Source: Haloterrigena turkmenica DSM 5511 (GTDB taxonomy: Archaea > Halobacteriota > Halobacteria > Halobacteriales > Natrialbaceae). From it: DNA of 64,000 nucleotides. The position numbers and the translations under genes are program-made. Where the stretch lies: assembly GCF_000025325.1 (NCBI RefSeq), contig NC_013743.1:930001-994000 (forward strand), read 5' to 3'. Below, piece after piece: positions 1 to 8,588 of this stretch. Positions within the stretch are counted from its first letter, which is position 1. Every line of letters begins with the position of its first letter. The notes beneath the pieces are model-generated. The model was not told where the DNA came from, did no database searches, and was given only the letters and a program-made list of their open reading frames with translations.

Positions 1-603
1 TTGCTGGGCGAGTTGCGGTTGAACCATACACTGGAGCGTGGTCCCCACGGCGTTTCGTAATTGTGTCCCTATCGAACTGTAATGAAACCAACCCTTTCGA
101 CTCGGCGATTGAACATCGATCGAAGTGTCTGTTATCCCGAATTGCGCGTCGAACGGACGGTGGCGGGTCGATAGTGGTTTCGAGCCGCGACGACGCGGAC
201 ACCACCGGCAACGACGCAGTAGTCGTCCCGCCGTCGTGCGATAATGTGGGTTTGGCGTTCCCGTCGCCGACCCGCCGACAGATTACGCGACGGGACCGTC
301 GAATTCGGAGCCGAATCCCGAACGGTAACTACCGAGTTTCACGCATGACTGTTCCCGGGAGTGGCCGGGCGCCGAGACGGAACTCGAGGTCGGTTCGAAC
401 CGCGATGCGTCGCAATTCGTCGGCCAGTTCAGATCAGCCGGCCGCGATTGCTCGGCCGGCGGACGTTTCGACGTCCGGCGTACCCACCGGACGTAATAAT
501 GGATTAGCAACGACAGCGATCCGCCTCGGCCGTGACGGCCGAGCGCGGGCGTGGAATCGGCGCCGATTCCGGCTGAAACCGTCTCCGTGGCGTTCACACC
601 GCG
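1..603. other. No supported gene; palindromes near the right end
   Basis: No convincing coding region was found between the left window edge and the stop of the creatininase gene. A minus-strand ATG at 25-27 reads MVQPQLAQQ into the window edge and could be the start of a gene lying outside, but nine codons cannot prove it. The longer open frames here are Arg/Ser-rich and look non-coding. Two inverted repeats are clear: an 18-base perfect palindrome at 553-570 (ggaatcggcgccgattcc) and ctcggccg-tga-cggccgag at 525-543. A third (caccgcg-ctagc-cgcggtg, 598-616) overlaps the end of the next gene and could act in 3'-end formation. Confidence 0.5.
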
Positions 604-1395
604 CTAGCCGCGGTGTTCCGACCGCGGCTCGAGGTGGGGTTCCGGCATGAGCTCCTCGAACGGTCGGTCGTCGAGCCACTCGAGCAACGCCACCAGTTGG
701 TCCGTCGCGGCCTCGAACAGTTCTTCGCCGATCTCGGGGGTCGCGTCGGTCTGGTCGCCGAAGATGCCGTTGGGGCTGTTCTCGATGCAGTCGTAGAACG
801 TGGTCGCGCCGTGAACCCGTTCGGCGTCGTAGTCGAAGACCGCGCCGCCGTCGCGGGCCTCCTCGAGGCGGTCCGCGTGGACGAGTTCGTTCGCGATATG
901 CATGATCATCGCCGTCTCCTTGGGGCCGCCGTGGGGGCCGGGGGTCTCGAAGACCTCCTCGATCAGTTCGGGGATGGACTCGTCCCACATCCACTCGATG
1001 GCGTAGGCGGTGCCGTCGTCGTGGAGCCGCCGGCCGACCTCCCGGAGATGAGCTACGTTGCCGCCGTGGGCGTTGACGTAGACGATGCGATCGATGCCGT
1101 GGTAGGTGAGGTTTCGCGAGAGGCTCTCGACGTAGTCCCGGAAAACGGGCGCCTCGACCCACATCGTCCCGGGGAACTGCCGGTGGTGGGAGCTGACGCC
1201 GATCGGGATCGGCGGCGTACAGAGGTAGCCGGTTCGATCGGTCGCTTCGCGGGCCAGCGCCTCCGCGATCATGTGATCGGTTCCTTCGGGGAGGTGCGGG
1301 CCGTGCTGCTCGGTCGAGCCCAGCGGGACGACCGCGAGCGACTCGTCCGCGACGTAGTCGCCGAGTTCCGGCCAACTCCGGTTGGCGAGGTACAT
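604..1395 (-). CDS. Creatininase-family amidohydrolase (possibly ArfB-type deformylase)
   Basis: A 263-residue cytosolic metal-dependent amidohydrolase of the creatininase family. The N-terminal signature VPLGSTEQHGPHLPEGTD carries the Glu/His metal ligands of the family, and VNAHGGN near residue 110 is its second hallmark; length is typical. In archaea members of this family include the formamide deformylase ArfB, which acts early in riboflavin and F420 synthesis, and haloarchaeal paralogues of unknown substrate. The sequence alone does not decide between these. The ATG is preceded by no same-strand neighbour, and the gene lies back to back with nikR, so it is probably transcribed alone. Confidence 0.8.
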   Translation of the reverse strand: MYLANRSWPELGDYVADESLAVVPLGSTEQHGPHLPEGTDHMIAEALAREATDRTGYLCTPPIPIGVSSHHRQFPGTMWVEAPVFRDYVESLSRNLTYHGIDRIVYVNAHGGNVAHLREVGRRLHDDGTAYAIEWMWDESIPELIEEVFETPGPHGGPKETAMIMHIANELVHADRLEEARDGGAVFDYDAERVHGATTFYDCIENSPNGIFGDQTDATPEIGEELFEAATDQLVALLEWLDDRPFEELMPEPHLEPRSEHRG

Positions 1396-1532
1396 AGTCG
1401 ACGCTCCCTGCGGAGCCGGAAAAGGGTGGGTGCCGCGGAACCCGTCGCCGCCGTCGGTTCGACCCCGCTCGCGCCGCCGGACCGACGGCGTTGCTATTTG
1501 ATTCCCTTCAAAACGGGCATTTATGATAACTC

Positions 1533-1538
1533 TTAATA
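1533..1538 (+). promoter_or_regulatory. TATA box of nikR
   Basis: TTAATA is centred about 26 bases before the nikR ATG at 1562, the position expected for a leaderless archaeal transcript. No clear NikR-type palindrome was recognised around it. Confidence 0.55.
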
Positions 1539-1561
1539 GAACACACTGACCGAATTATTAT

Positions 1562-1990
1562 ATGGCAGTCGTTAGCGTCTCGATGCCGGACGAACTCCTC
1601 GAGCGACTCGATCAGTTCGCGGACGAACACGGTTACACCGGCCGGAGCGAGGTCGTCCGCGAGGCCTCGCGGAACCTGCTCGGCGAGTTCGAGGACACCC
1701 GTCTCGAGGAGCGCGATCTGATGGGGATCGTCACCGTCCTCTTCGACTACGAAACGACCAGCGTCGAGGAACAGATGATGCATCTGCGCCACGAACACGA
1801 GGACCTCGTCGCCTCGAACTTCCACAGCCACGTCGGCGACCACTACTGTATGGAACTGTTCGTCCTCGAGGGCCAACTCGAGGATATCTCGACGTTCGTC
1901 GGAAAGATCCGCGCGACCAAGGACGCGCTGACGGTCGACTACTCGGTAATTCCCGTCGACGATTTCGATCCGTTCGCACAGGGCAACTGA
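1562..1990 (+). CDS. nikR: Nickel-responsive transcriptional regulator NikR
   Basis: A 142-residue repressor of nickel uptake genes. The first 45 residues are a ribbon-helix-helix DNA-binding domain ([19 protein letters not shown], then SRSEVVREA-like [11 protein letters not shown]). The rest is the ACT-like nickel-binding domain with the diagnostic ligands: a His in [10 protein letters not shown], the pair in FHSHVGD, and the Cys in [11 protein letters not shown], matching the H-x10-H-x-H-x5-C pattern of NikR. The start fits a TATA box 26 bases upstream. No nickel transporter or nickel enzyme is encoded nearby, so its targets lie elsewhere or include itself. Confidence 0.93.
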   Translation: MAVVSVSMPDELLERLDQFADEHGYTGRSEVVREASRNLLGEFEDTRLEERDLMGIVTVLFDYETTSVEEQMMHLRHEHEDLVASNFHSHVGDHYCMELFVLEGQLEDISTFVGKIRATKDALTVDYSVIPVDDFDPFAQGN

Positions 1991-2046
1991 CACCTCTGTT
2001 CCGGCCGAACGACTAGTTTTACTGCACGCCAGTCGAACACACGGAT

Positions 2047-2424
2047 ATGACCTACCGGAAGGTGAACTACGAGGATGTCGAGCAGGTTTCGAGCGCGATG
2101 CACTTCCTGTCGGATCCGCTAGAGACCGAGCAGGTGGGGGTGACGGTCGCCCGCTGCGATCCCGGCTGGAACAGCAAGCCGCACGATCACACTGAGAACG
2201 GTCACGAGGAGGTCTACGTGCTGATCGAGGGGGAAGCGACAGTCATTATCGACGACGAGCCGGTCGCGATGGAGACCGGCGACGCGCTGTGGATCCCCCC
2301 GTCGTCGACCCGCCAGATCCGCAACGGGGATGCGGAGAGCGCGTTCGTGCTCGTTAGCGCCCCGAGTATCGCTGAGGAAGACGGCGACGGCGGGGAGTGG
2401 TCGCTCTCGGGCTTTGCCGGTTGA
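2047..2424 (+). CDS. Small cupin-domain protein
   Basis: A 125-residue single-domain cupin. Motif 1 is visible around residues 38-62 (WNSKPHDHTENGHEEVYVLIEG), giving two His and a Glu as likely metal ligands, and motif 2 around GDALWIPPSSTRQIRNG, where the usual second-motif His is absent. Substrate cannot be inferred. It follows nikR on the same strand by 56 bases, so it could share its transcript, but a separate promoter is equally possible. Confidence 0.8.
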   Translation: MTYRKVNYEDVEQVSSAMHFLSDPLETEQVGVTVARCDPGWNSKPHDHTENGHEEVYVLIEGEATVIIDDEPVAMETGDALWIPPSSTRQIRNGDAESAFVLVSAPSIAEEDGDGGEWSLSGFAG

Positions 2425-2629
2425 GGTCGCGGCGCCGGCTCGATCGAACCGCGCCCCGCGGGGGTGTCGCGATCGATCGGAATCGGCCGACGAATCGAGA
2501 GACAGCGGGACGGTTTTGTGCCTCGCCGTGGTTTCGACGTCCAGGTGACCGCCGATCTACTCGAAACACCACGCCGCCATCTCGCTCGTCGTCGCCGGCG
2601 TTCTCGCCGCCGTACTGTCGCCGATCAGC

Positions 2630-3025
2630 GTGCTGGGTGTCGAACTCCCCACTATCGCGGTCGTCGCCTACGGCACCGCCGCCGGCGTGCTCATCGACGT
2701 CGATCACTTGCTCATCGCGCGGATCAAGACCGGGAGCTGGGACGCCGTCAGGTTCTGTCTCACGAATCCGATCGCGGCCGTCGCCGACCAGGGTCAGATC
2801 TTCGAGCACGGCGACGTCGGCGTCCTCTCGCGGCTGTTGAGCCACCTCCTCATCATCGGCACCGTCGTCCCGCTGCTGGCGCTCGCGAGTCGCTCGCTCG
2901 CGATCGTGACCGGCGTCGTCCTCTACGTCCACGTGGTCTGTGACGTGGTGTGGGACCGCTGGCGACTCGAGGACCACGCGGCCAACTCGGCCTCGATCAA
3001 CGAACTCGTTCGGGAGCTTCGATAG
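2630..3025 (+). CDS. Membrane protein with KHH/DVDH motifs (YdjM/DUF457-like), start uncertain
   Basis: The readable frame gives 131 residues from a GTG at 2630, with several membrane segments and GVLIDVDHLL, the aspartate/histidine signature of YdjM-like putative membrane metal-dependent hydrolases. The frame remains clearly coding upstream, reading YSKHHAAISLVVAGVLAA from 2558, including a His pair also typical of that family, but contains no ATG, GTG or TTG before a stop at 2546. A GTG at 2545 lies in another frame; one extra base between 2548 and 2554 would explain the break. The true N-terminus is therefore probably missing in this sequence. Function is unproven. Confidence 0.65.
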   Translation: MLGVELPTIAVVAYGTAAGVLIDVDHLLIARIKTGSWDAVRFCLTNPIAAVADQGQIFEHGDVGVLSRLLSHLLIIGTVVPLLALASRSLAIVTGVVLYVHVVCDVVWDRWRLEDHAANSASINELVRELR

Positions 3026-3152
3026 CAGCGTCGGCACTCGGCTACCGTCCGTACCGTCTGAGCGACGCCGCCAGTGACGCGACGTCTCGCAGCGAACGCA
3101 GTGAACGGCGACCCGACTCCGTCGCTGCCGCGGTTCAGTTGCGCCGTCGGAA

Positions 3153-4184
3153 CTACGGGTTCGCCTCGCTCTCGGTGCCGTCGTCTGCATCGCCGTCGTT
3201 CGTCTCGTTCCCGTCGGAGCCACCGGTATCGCCGTCCTTCTCCTCGGCGTCGCCACGGCCGTCGGCGTCCTCGTCGCTATCGTCGGATTCGTCGTCGACT
3301 TCTTCGACGTCGATGTCTTCGCCCGCGACGCCGCTTTCCGAGATAACGGGTTTCAGGTTGTAGCCGCCGTTTCCTTTCTTGACTACGTTGATGTCGAACA
3401 CGAACTCGAGGGGCTCGTCCTCGCGAACCTCGAAGGAGTGGACGATCTGGAGTTTCTCGCTGGGTACCTTCACGGGCACCGTCTCGCCGTCGACGACGCC
3501 CTCGACGTCCGCGACGTGGAGTTCGATCTTCTCGTAGCTCCCCGCCGAGAGGCCGCCCTCGAAGACCGAGATCGCTTTGTCGCCGACGACCTGCGTCAGG
3601 TCGACCGTCGCGCCCTCGAGGTCGAGCCAGTAGAATCCGCGGCGTCGCTCGACGTCGGTCTCGCTCGAGTCAGAATCGTCGCTCGCGTCGGATTCATCAC
3701 CGTTTGCGTCCGATCCGCCGTCGTTTGCATCCGATTCATCGTCGGATCCGTCGGCCGTCGATGCATCGTCGTCACCGTCGTCGGACGATCCCTCCTCGGC
3801 CCCGTCGTTGGCCGTTTCCTCGCCGTCGGCTTCGGCGTCTTCGCCATCGGTCTCGGACTCGGTATCCTCGCCGTCGTTCGCGTCCTCGCCCCCGCCGTCG
3901 AAGATGCGGGCGCTGTCGAAGGAAACGTCGAGTCGATCGAAGTCGCCGATGTCGGCGGGTCTGTCGCTGACGAGTAGCCGGAAGTTCGCCCCGTCGGCGG
4001 TCGTCGATCCGTCGGTTTCCTCCTCGTCCGGCGCGTCGCTCGAGTCGTCGGACGTCGTATCGCCGGCACAGCCGGCCAGCATCGTCGCGCCGACGGTCCC
4101 GCCGGCGGCGATGAACGTCCGGCGGTCGATATCGGGGTCGAAGGTCTCGTCGTCTCGATCGTCGTTCGCTCGCTCGGTCGTCAT
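3153..4184 (-). CDS. Tat-exported DUF4382-type lipoprotein with acidic insertion
   Basis: A 343-residue predicted surface lipoprotein. A twin-arginine signal (DRRTFIAAGG) runs into a lipobox MLAGC at about residues 35-39, so it should be exported folded and lipid-anchored. The mature part begins a DUF4382-like beta domain (FRLLVSDRPADIGDFDRLDVSFDS split over 69-90) and resumes at FYWLDLEGATVDLTQV, ending with FVFDINVVKKGNGGYNLKP. Between these halves lies an insert of about 90 residues made almost only of D, E, S, G, A, T and N; a second acidic tail ends the protein. Such acidic segments suit exposure to saturated brine. No operon partner; function unknown. Confidence 0.8.
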   Translation of the reverse strand: MTTERANDDRDDETFDPDIDRRTFIAAGGTVGATMLAGCAGDTTSDDSSDAPDEEETDGSTTADGANFRLLVSDRPADIGDFDRLDVSFDSARIFDGGGEDANDGEDTESETDGEDAEADGEETANDGAEEGSSDDGDDDASTADGSDDESDANDGGSDANGDESDASDDSDSSETDVERRRGFYWLDLEGATVDLTQVVGDKAISVFEGGLSAGSYEKIELHVADVEGVVDGETVPVKVPSEKLQIVHSFEVREDEPLEFVFDINVVKKGNGGYNLKPVISESGVAGEDIDVEEVDDESDDSDEDADGRGDAEEKDGDTGGSDGNETNDGDADDGTESEANP

Positions 4185-4433
4185 ACGCTGCCCGTCGAAT
4201 GCGGGTTGCTAAAAGGGTGACAGTCGTTCTGAACGGACAGAACGGTTCACGATCGTTTCCGACGGCGACCACCGGCAGGGAGAGAACCCGACAGAACGGT
4301 TGAGCGCTCCGCAGGACGCCGTTTCGACGGGCGGCGATTCGTCGTCGCCCGAGAGCGGTATCGAACGGCGACGCCGACGGGTCGGACCGCCCCGCCGCCG
4401 GCCGATCCGTGGCTTGCAACGGATCACCGCACC

Positions 4434-4442
4434 TATATTTAT
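4434..4442 (+). promoter_or_regulatory. TATA box of acyl-CoA dehydrogenase gene
   Basis: TATATTTAT lies about 26 bases before the ATG at 4464, implying a leaderless transcript. Confidence 0.6.
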
Positions 4443-4463
4443 CGCGCCGCCCTGTGACGGAAC

Positions 4464-5615
4464 ATGGAACTGCTCGACGACAGCATCGTCCCGGAGCACG
4501 CCCGCGACGTCAAGGCCGAAGCGCGGGAGTTCGCGCGCGAACACATCGAACCGAACGCTCAGGAGTACTACCAGGCCGGCGAGTATCCAGAGGAGATCCT
4601 CGAGGCGGGTCAGGAGGCGAACCTCGTCGCTCAGGACATCCCCGAGGAGTGGGGCGGTCGAGGGTTCGATCTCCCGCAGCTGCTGGCGCTGACTGAGGAG
4701 TTCTACCGCGCCGACGCGGGGATCGCGCTGACCCTCCAGTTGGCGAGTTTCGGCTGCAAGATGACGGTCACCTACGGCACCGACGACCAGTGCGAGCGGT
4801 TCATCCAACCGGTCGCCGAGGGCGAGCAGCGCTCGGGACTGGCGGTCTCCGAACCCGACACCGGCAGCGACCTCGCGGGGATGGAGACCACCGCGGAGAA
4901 GGACGGCGACGAGTACGTCCTCAACGGGGAGAAGTACTGGATCGGCAACGGTGTCGAGGCCGACTGGATCACCCTCTACGCGCGAACGGGCGACGACGAG
5001 TCGAACCCGTACGGAAACTACTCGCTGTTTATCGTCCCGACCGACACCGACGGCTACGAGGCCGAACACATCCCCGAGAAGATGGCCATGCGCGCCTCGA
5101 AGCAGGCCCACATCGAACTCGAGGACTGCCGGATCCCCGCGGAGAACCTGATCGGCGAGGAGGGCGAGGGGTTCTGGATGCTCGCAGACTTCTTCAACCA
5201 CGGTCGGATCGCCGTCTCCGGCCACGGACTCGGCCTCGCGGCGGCGGCCATCGAGTCCACCTGGGAGTTCGTCCACGACCGCGAGCAGTTCGGGCAGACG
5301 ATCAGCGACTTCCAAGCGGTCCAGCACGGCCTCGCCGACATGCTGCTCGAGTTCGAGAGCGCACGGTCGCTCGCCTGGCGGGCCTGTGAGAAGGTACAGA
5401 ACGGGGAGAACGAGGGCTACTGGGCGGCGGTGTCGAAGACCAAGACGACCGAGACCGCGACCGAGGTCGCCGAACAGGGGATGCAGTTCCACGGCGGTCG
5501 GTCGGTTCTGGACGAACGGCGGATCGCCCGCGTCTACCGCGACGTCCGCATTCCGGTCATCTACGAGGGGTCGAACGAAATTCAGCGCAACCTGATCTAC
5601 GGACAGGCGCCATGA
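4464..5615 (+). CDS. Acyl-CoA dehydrogenase
   Basis: A 383-residue FAD enzyme for the first oxidation of fatty-acid beta-oxidation, with normal family length. The FAD/substrate stretch [12 protein letters not shown] and YWIGNG are present, as is the C-terminal helical bundle signature QFGQTISDFQAVQHGLADM. The likely catalytic base is Glu368 in VIYEGSNEIQRN. A leaderless promoter sits upstream. It resembles the second copy at 10.7 kb closely in layout; the two may differ in chain-length preference, which cannot be read here. Electrons would pass to electron-transfer flavoprotein, not encoded in this window. Confidence 0.92.
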   Translation: MELLDDSIVPEHARDVKAEAREFAREHIEPNAQEYYQAGEYPEEILEAGQEANLVAQDIPEEWGGRGFDLPQLLALTEEFYRADAGIALTLQLASFGCKMTVTYGTDDQCERFIQPVAEGEQRSGLAVSEPDTGSDLAGMETTAEKDGDEYVLNGEKYWIGNGVEADWITLYARTGDDESNPYGNYSLFIVPTDTDGYEAEHIPEKMAMRASKQAHIELEDCRIPAENLIGEEGEGFWMLADFFNHGRIAVSGHGLGLAAAAIESTWEFVHDREQFGQTISDFQAVQHGLADMLLEFESARSLAWRACEKVQNGENEGYWAAVSKTKTTETATEVAEQGMQFHGGRSVLDERRIARVYRDVRIPVIYEGSNEIQRNLIYGQAP

Positions 5616-5811
5616 CGCCGGCTCGGCGGTGACCCTCGCCTCCGGCGACCGTCGGCGCGTCGATCGGTCGATGCGTCCGCGAACGCGTCCGAAACCGATC
5701 GATGGTACGATAACGTGACGAACACGTCGAAAGAACAATCCGTTTCGCCGCGTTAGCCAGTGGTATCGACGACCGATAGTGACTCCGTGTGAGAAAGAGT
5801 GACCGAGTGAC

Positions 5812-7772
5812 ATGAGTCGGCCACGCGTCCTCTGTGTCAGCAGCGATCGATCCACGCGTGCGTCCGTCACGCTCGCGTTGACCGACGCGCCGGTCAACGT
5901 CGTCATCGCCCAACAGACGGACGAAGCCGTCGATCGACTCGAGCGGGGATCGATCGACGCCGTCGTCATCGACGCGAGCACGGTCGCGAACGTGCCCCGT
6001 CTGGTCGACGCCGTCGAATCGGAGGCGCCGTCGACGCCGACGTTCGTCCACTGGGGCGACGACGAGAGCGACGCGTCCGTCGCCGTCTTGAGCGAGGTGG
6101 TCGCTCGGACCGACGAGACCGACCGGCCCGATCGCCTCGCCGAGACGATCACCGAACGCGTCGGCGCCGACTCGCGAACCGCGCCCGACGACCTCGAGAC
6201 GGCCGAGACCGCCTCCGAAACGGGCGGCGACCTCGCGTCGCTTCCCGACGACATCGCGGCGATCGTCTCCGCGGTCAGGCGGCGGCTGGTCGACGTCACC
6301 TCCCCCGTCGACGTCGAGCGAATCCTCCGCGAGGAGTTCACGGCGACCGCCCGCTACGCGTTCGCCTGGGTCGGCGAGTACGATCAGGGCGAAGGGGAGA
6401 TCGTCCCCTGGCTGACCGATCCCGACAGCATGGAGTGGCCGATGCAACGCACCTTCGGGATCGGCGACGGCGACCAGCCGCTTCTCGAGCGAGCGATCCG
6501 AACGGACGAGTTCCAGAGCCACCAGCACGTCGCCGAGCGGCGCGGCGCGGTTCCGTTCGGCGAGCACGCCGTCGATCGCGGCGTCCGCGCCGCCGCCGTC
6601 GCCCCCCTCGCCTCGGGCGACGAGCGGTACGGGGTGTTCGTCGTCTACGCGCTCGAGACGCTCTCGGAGGCCGAACGGACGGGAATCGAGATGGTCGCCG
6701 AGACGGCCTCCCACGTCCTCGAGACGATCGCGATTCGGGGCCAGCTCGAACAACAGGAGCGGGCGCTCCAGCGGTACGAACGACTCGTCGAGACGGCCGG
6801 CGACGGGATGTACGTCTTCGACGAGCAGGGTCACTTCATGACCGTTAACGACGCGCTGACGGAGATGACCGGCTACAGCCGCGAGGGGCTACTCGGCGAG
6901 CACGCCTCGATCGTCTTCGACGAGGCCGACGTCGAGGCCGGCCGAGAGATGATCCGCTCGCTGCTCTCCAGCGGCGACAGTACGGACACGGTCGAACTCA
7001 CTCTCGAGACGAAAGCCGGCGAGCGAATTCCTTGCGAGGCCCAGATCGCCGTCCTCGTCCGCGACGAGGAGTTCGTGGGCTCGGTCGGCGTCGTCCGCGA
7101 TATCACCGAACGAAAGCGCAGCGAGCGAAAACTCCGCGAGCAGAACGAGCGGCTGGACGCCTTCGCGCGGATCGTCAGTCACGACCTGCGCAATCCGCTC
7201 GGCGTCGCACAGGGCTATCTCGACTTGCTCGAGGAGACCGAGTCGCTCGAGTACGCCGACAACATTAGTGACGGACTCGACCGGATGGAGGCGATCATCG
7301 AGGACGTTCTGGCAATTGCGCGCGACGGGGAGTGGGCGAGCGATCACGAACCCGTCGACCTCGAGTCGGTCGCTGACGACGCCTGGGAGTACGTCTCGAC
7401 GGCCGACGCGACGCTTTCGGTCGCGGAGACGACAGCGATCGAGGCCGACCGGTCGCGGCTGCTGCGCTTACTCGAGAACCTCTTCCGGAATTCGATCGAG
7501 CACGGCGGCGGGGACGTCGCCGTTCGCGTCGGCACTCTCGAGTCCGAGGGCGGCGCCGGTTGCGGGTTTTTCGTCGCGGACGACGGGACGGGGTTACCCG
7601 AGGAAATCAGCGACGACCTGTTCGATCCGTCGGTCTCGACGTCCGCCGATGGGCTCGGGATCGGGCTCTGGGTCGTCAGAGAAGTCGCTACTGGACACGG
7701 CTGGTCGATTACCACGACCGAAAGCGTCGACGGGGGGCTCGGTTCGAGTTCGAGTTCGACGAAGGCGATTAG
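5812..7772 (+). CDS. Sensor histidine kinase (receiver-like, GAF, PAS, HisKA, HATPase); 3' frameshift
   Basis: A soluble multi-domain kinase. Residues 1-115 look like a degenerate receiver domain, about 150-310 a GAF domain, 320-440 a PAS domain ending in VVRDITERKRSE, then HisKA with phospho-His457 in SHDLRNPL and an ATPase domain with the N box (LENLFRNSIEHGG), DDGTGLP and GLGIGLWVV. No membrane segment is seen. Read literally, the frame continues to 8046 through Arg-rich non-coding-like sequence antisense to the response regulator. One added G in the G6 tract at 7732-7737 restores the expected end GARFEFEFDEGD and a stop at 7770-7772. The convergent response regulator is the likely partner. 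Confidence 0.85.
7732..7737 (+). other. Frameshift site in G6 tract of the kinase gene
   Basis: The tract gacGGGGGGctcgg leaves the kinase frame one base short. With seven Gs the next codons read A-R-F-E-F-E-F-D-E-G-D-stop, a usual end for haloarchaeal kinases. It may be a sequencing error, a real mutation or a slippery phase-variable tract. Confidence 0.75.
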
Positions 7773-8341
7773 TGCTCCGACTGCAGGTCCTGAAACGCAC
7801 CGACGAAGTCGTCGTGGGACGACATTCCGGAGACGGTCTCGTCGACGCGGGCCTCGAGTTCCGCGACGCGGTCACAGAGGTCCTGATACTCCTCGTTGTT
7901 CGCGAGTTCCCGATCGGCCTTCTCGGATTCCAGCAGCGCCTTCTTCGAGACGAGCGCGTAGTACTCCTGGATGTCCGATTCGTACTCCGTTCGGTCGGCG
8001 ACGTCGTCGACGATCTCGATCAGTTCGTCCTTCGAGACCGGTTTGACGAGGTAATCGTCGAATCCCATTTCGATGATATCGAAGTCGGGATCGACTGCCG
8101 TCACCATCACCACCCGGGACTCGTAGCCGGCGTCCCTGATTCGCTCGAGCACCTCGTCGCCCGAAAGACCCGGCATTCGGCGGTCCAACAGGACGACTTC
8201 GACGGAGTCGGACATCTTCTCGAGGGCCTCTTCGCCGTCGTAGGCCGTGTCGACGGTCCACTCGCTCTGGAGCCACGCGGCGAACAGATCCGCGAGGCGC
8301 GCCTCGTCGTCGACGACGAGGATCTCGAGACCGTCACTCAT
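7769..8341 (-). CDS. HalX-type response regulator
   Basis: A 190-residue regulator with an N-terminal receiver domain (acidic pocket VVDDEARLAD, phospho-acceptor Asp53 in LLDRRMPG, conserved Lys100 in YLVKPVS) and a C-terminal HalX domain (about 110-190) that is helical and probably a coiled coil (ELANNEEYQDLCDRVAELEA). HalX domains are known from haloarchaeal regulators and have no recognised DNA-binding motif. It converges on the kinase gene with a four-base overlap of the repaired stop, so the two are likely a signalling pair although on opposite strands. Confidence 0.9.
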   Translation of the reverse strand: MSDGLEILVVDDEARLADLFAAWLQSEWTVDTAYDGEEALEKMSDSVEVVLLDRRMPGLSGDEVLERIRDAGYESRVVMVTAVDPDFDIIEMGFDDYLVKPVSKDELIEIVDDVADRTEYESDIQEYYALVSKKALLESEKADRELANNEEYQDLCDRVAELEARVDETVSGMSSHDDFVGAFQDLQSEH

Positions 8342-8588
8342 CGGGAGCCCCCTCCGTTCTCTGCATCGTTACAGCCACGGATCACCAATGGTACCTCTTC
8401 GTGATAAATCTCGCGACCAGATGTCAGAATTTGGACTGGTTGGCAGATCAACTACCACCTCTTTCGTTCGTATATATGCTGATCGATACGGGGATCTCTT
8501 CCCTAAAACTTAGAAAAATAAACAATTATGGTCGGACGGGGCGGACATCACACTGATATGAGGACGGTGGAACTCGTCCGCGATCGGC

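Noticed and set aside
63-650. 195-residue plus-strand frame at the left edge
   Set aside because: Arg/Ser-rich, no domain, poor third-position GC pattern and overlap with the end of the creatininase gene.
4209-6341. 710-residue open frame on the minus strand
   Set aside because: It lies antisense to the acyl-CoA dehydrogenase and kinase genes; long antisense frames are usual in GC-rich haloarchaeal DNA and its sequence is Arg/Ser-rich without domains.
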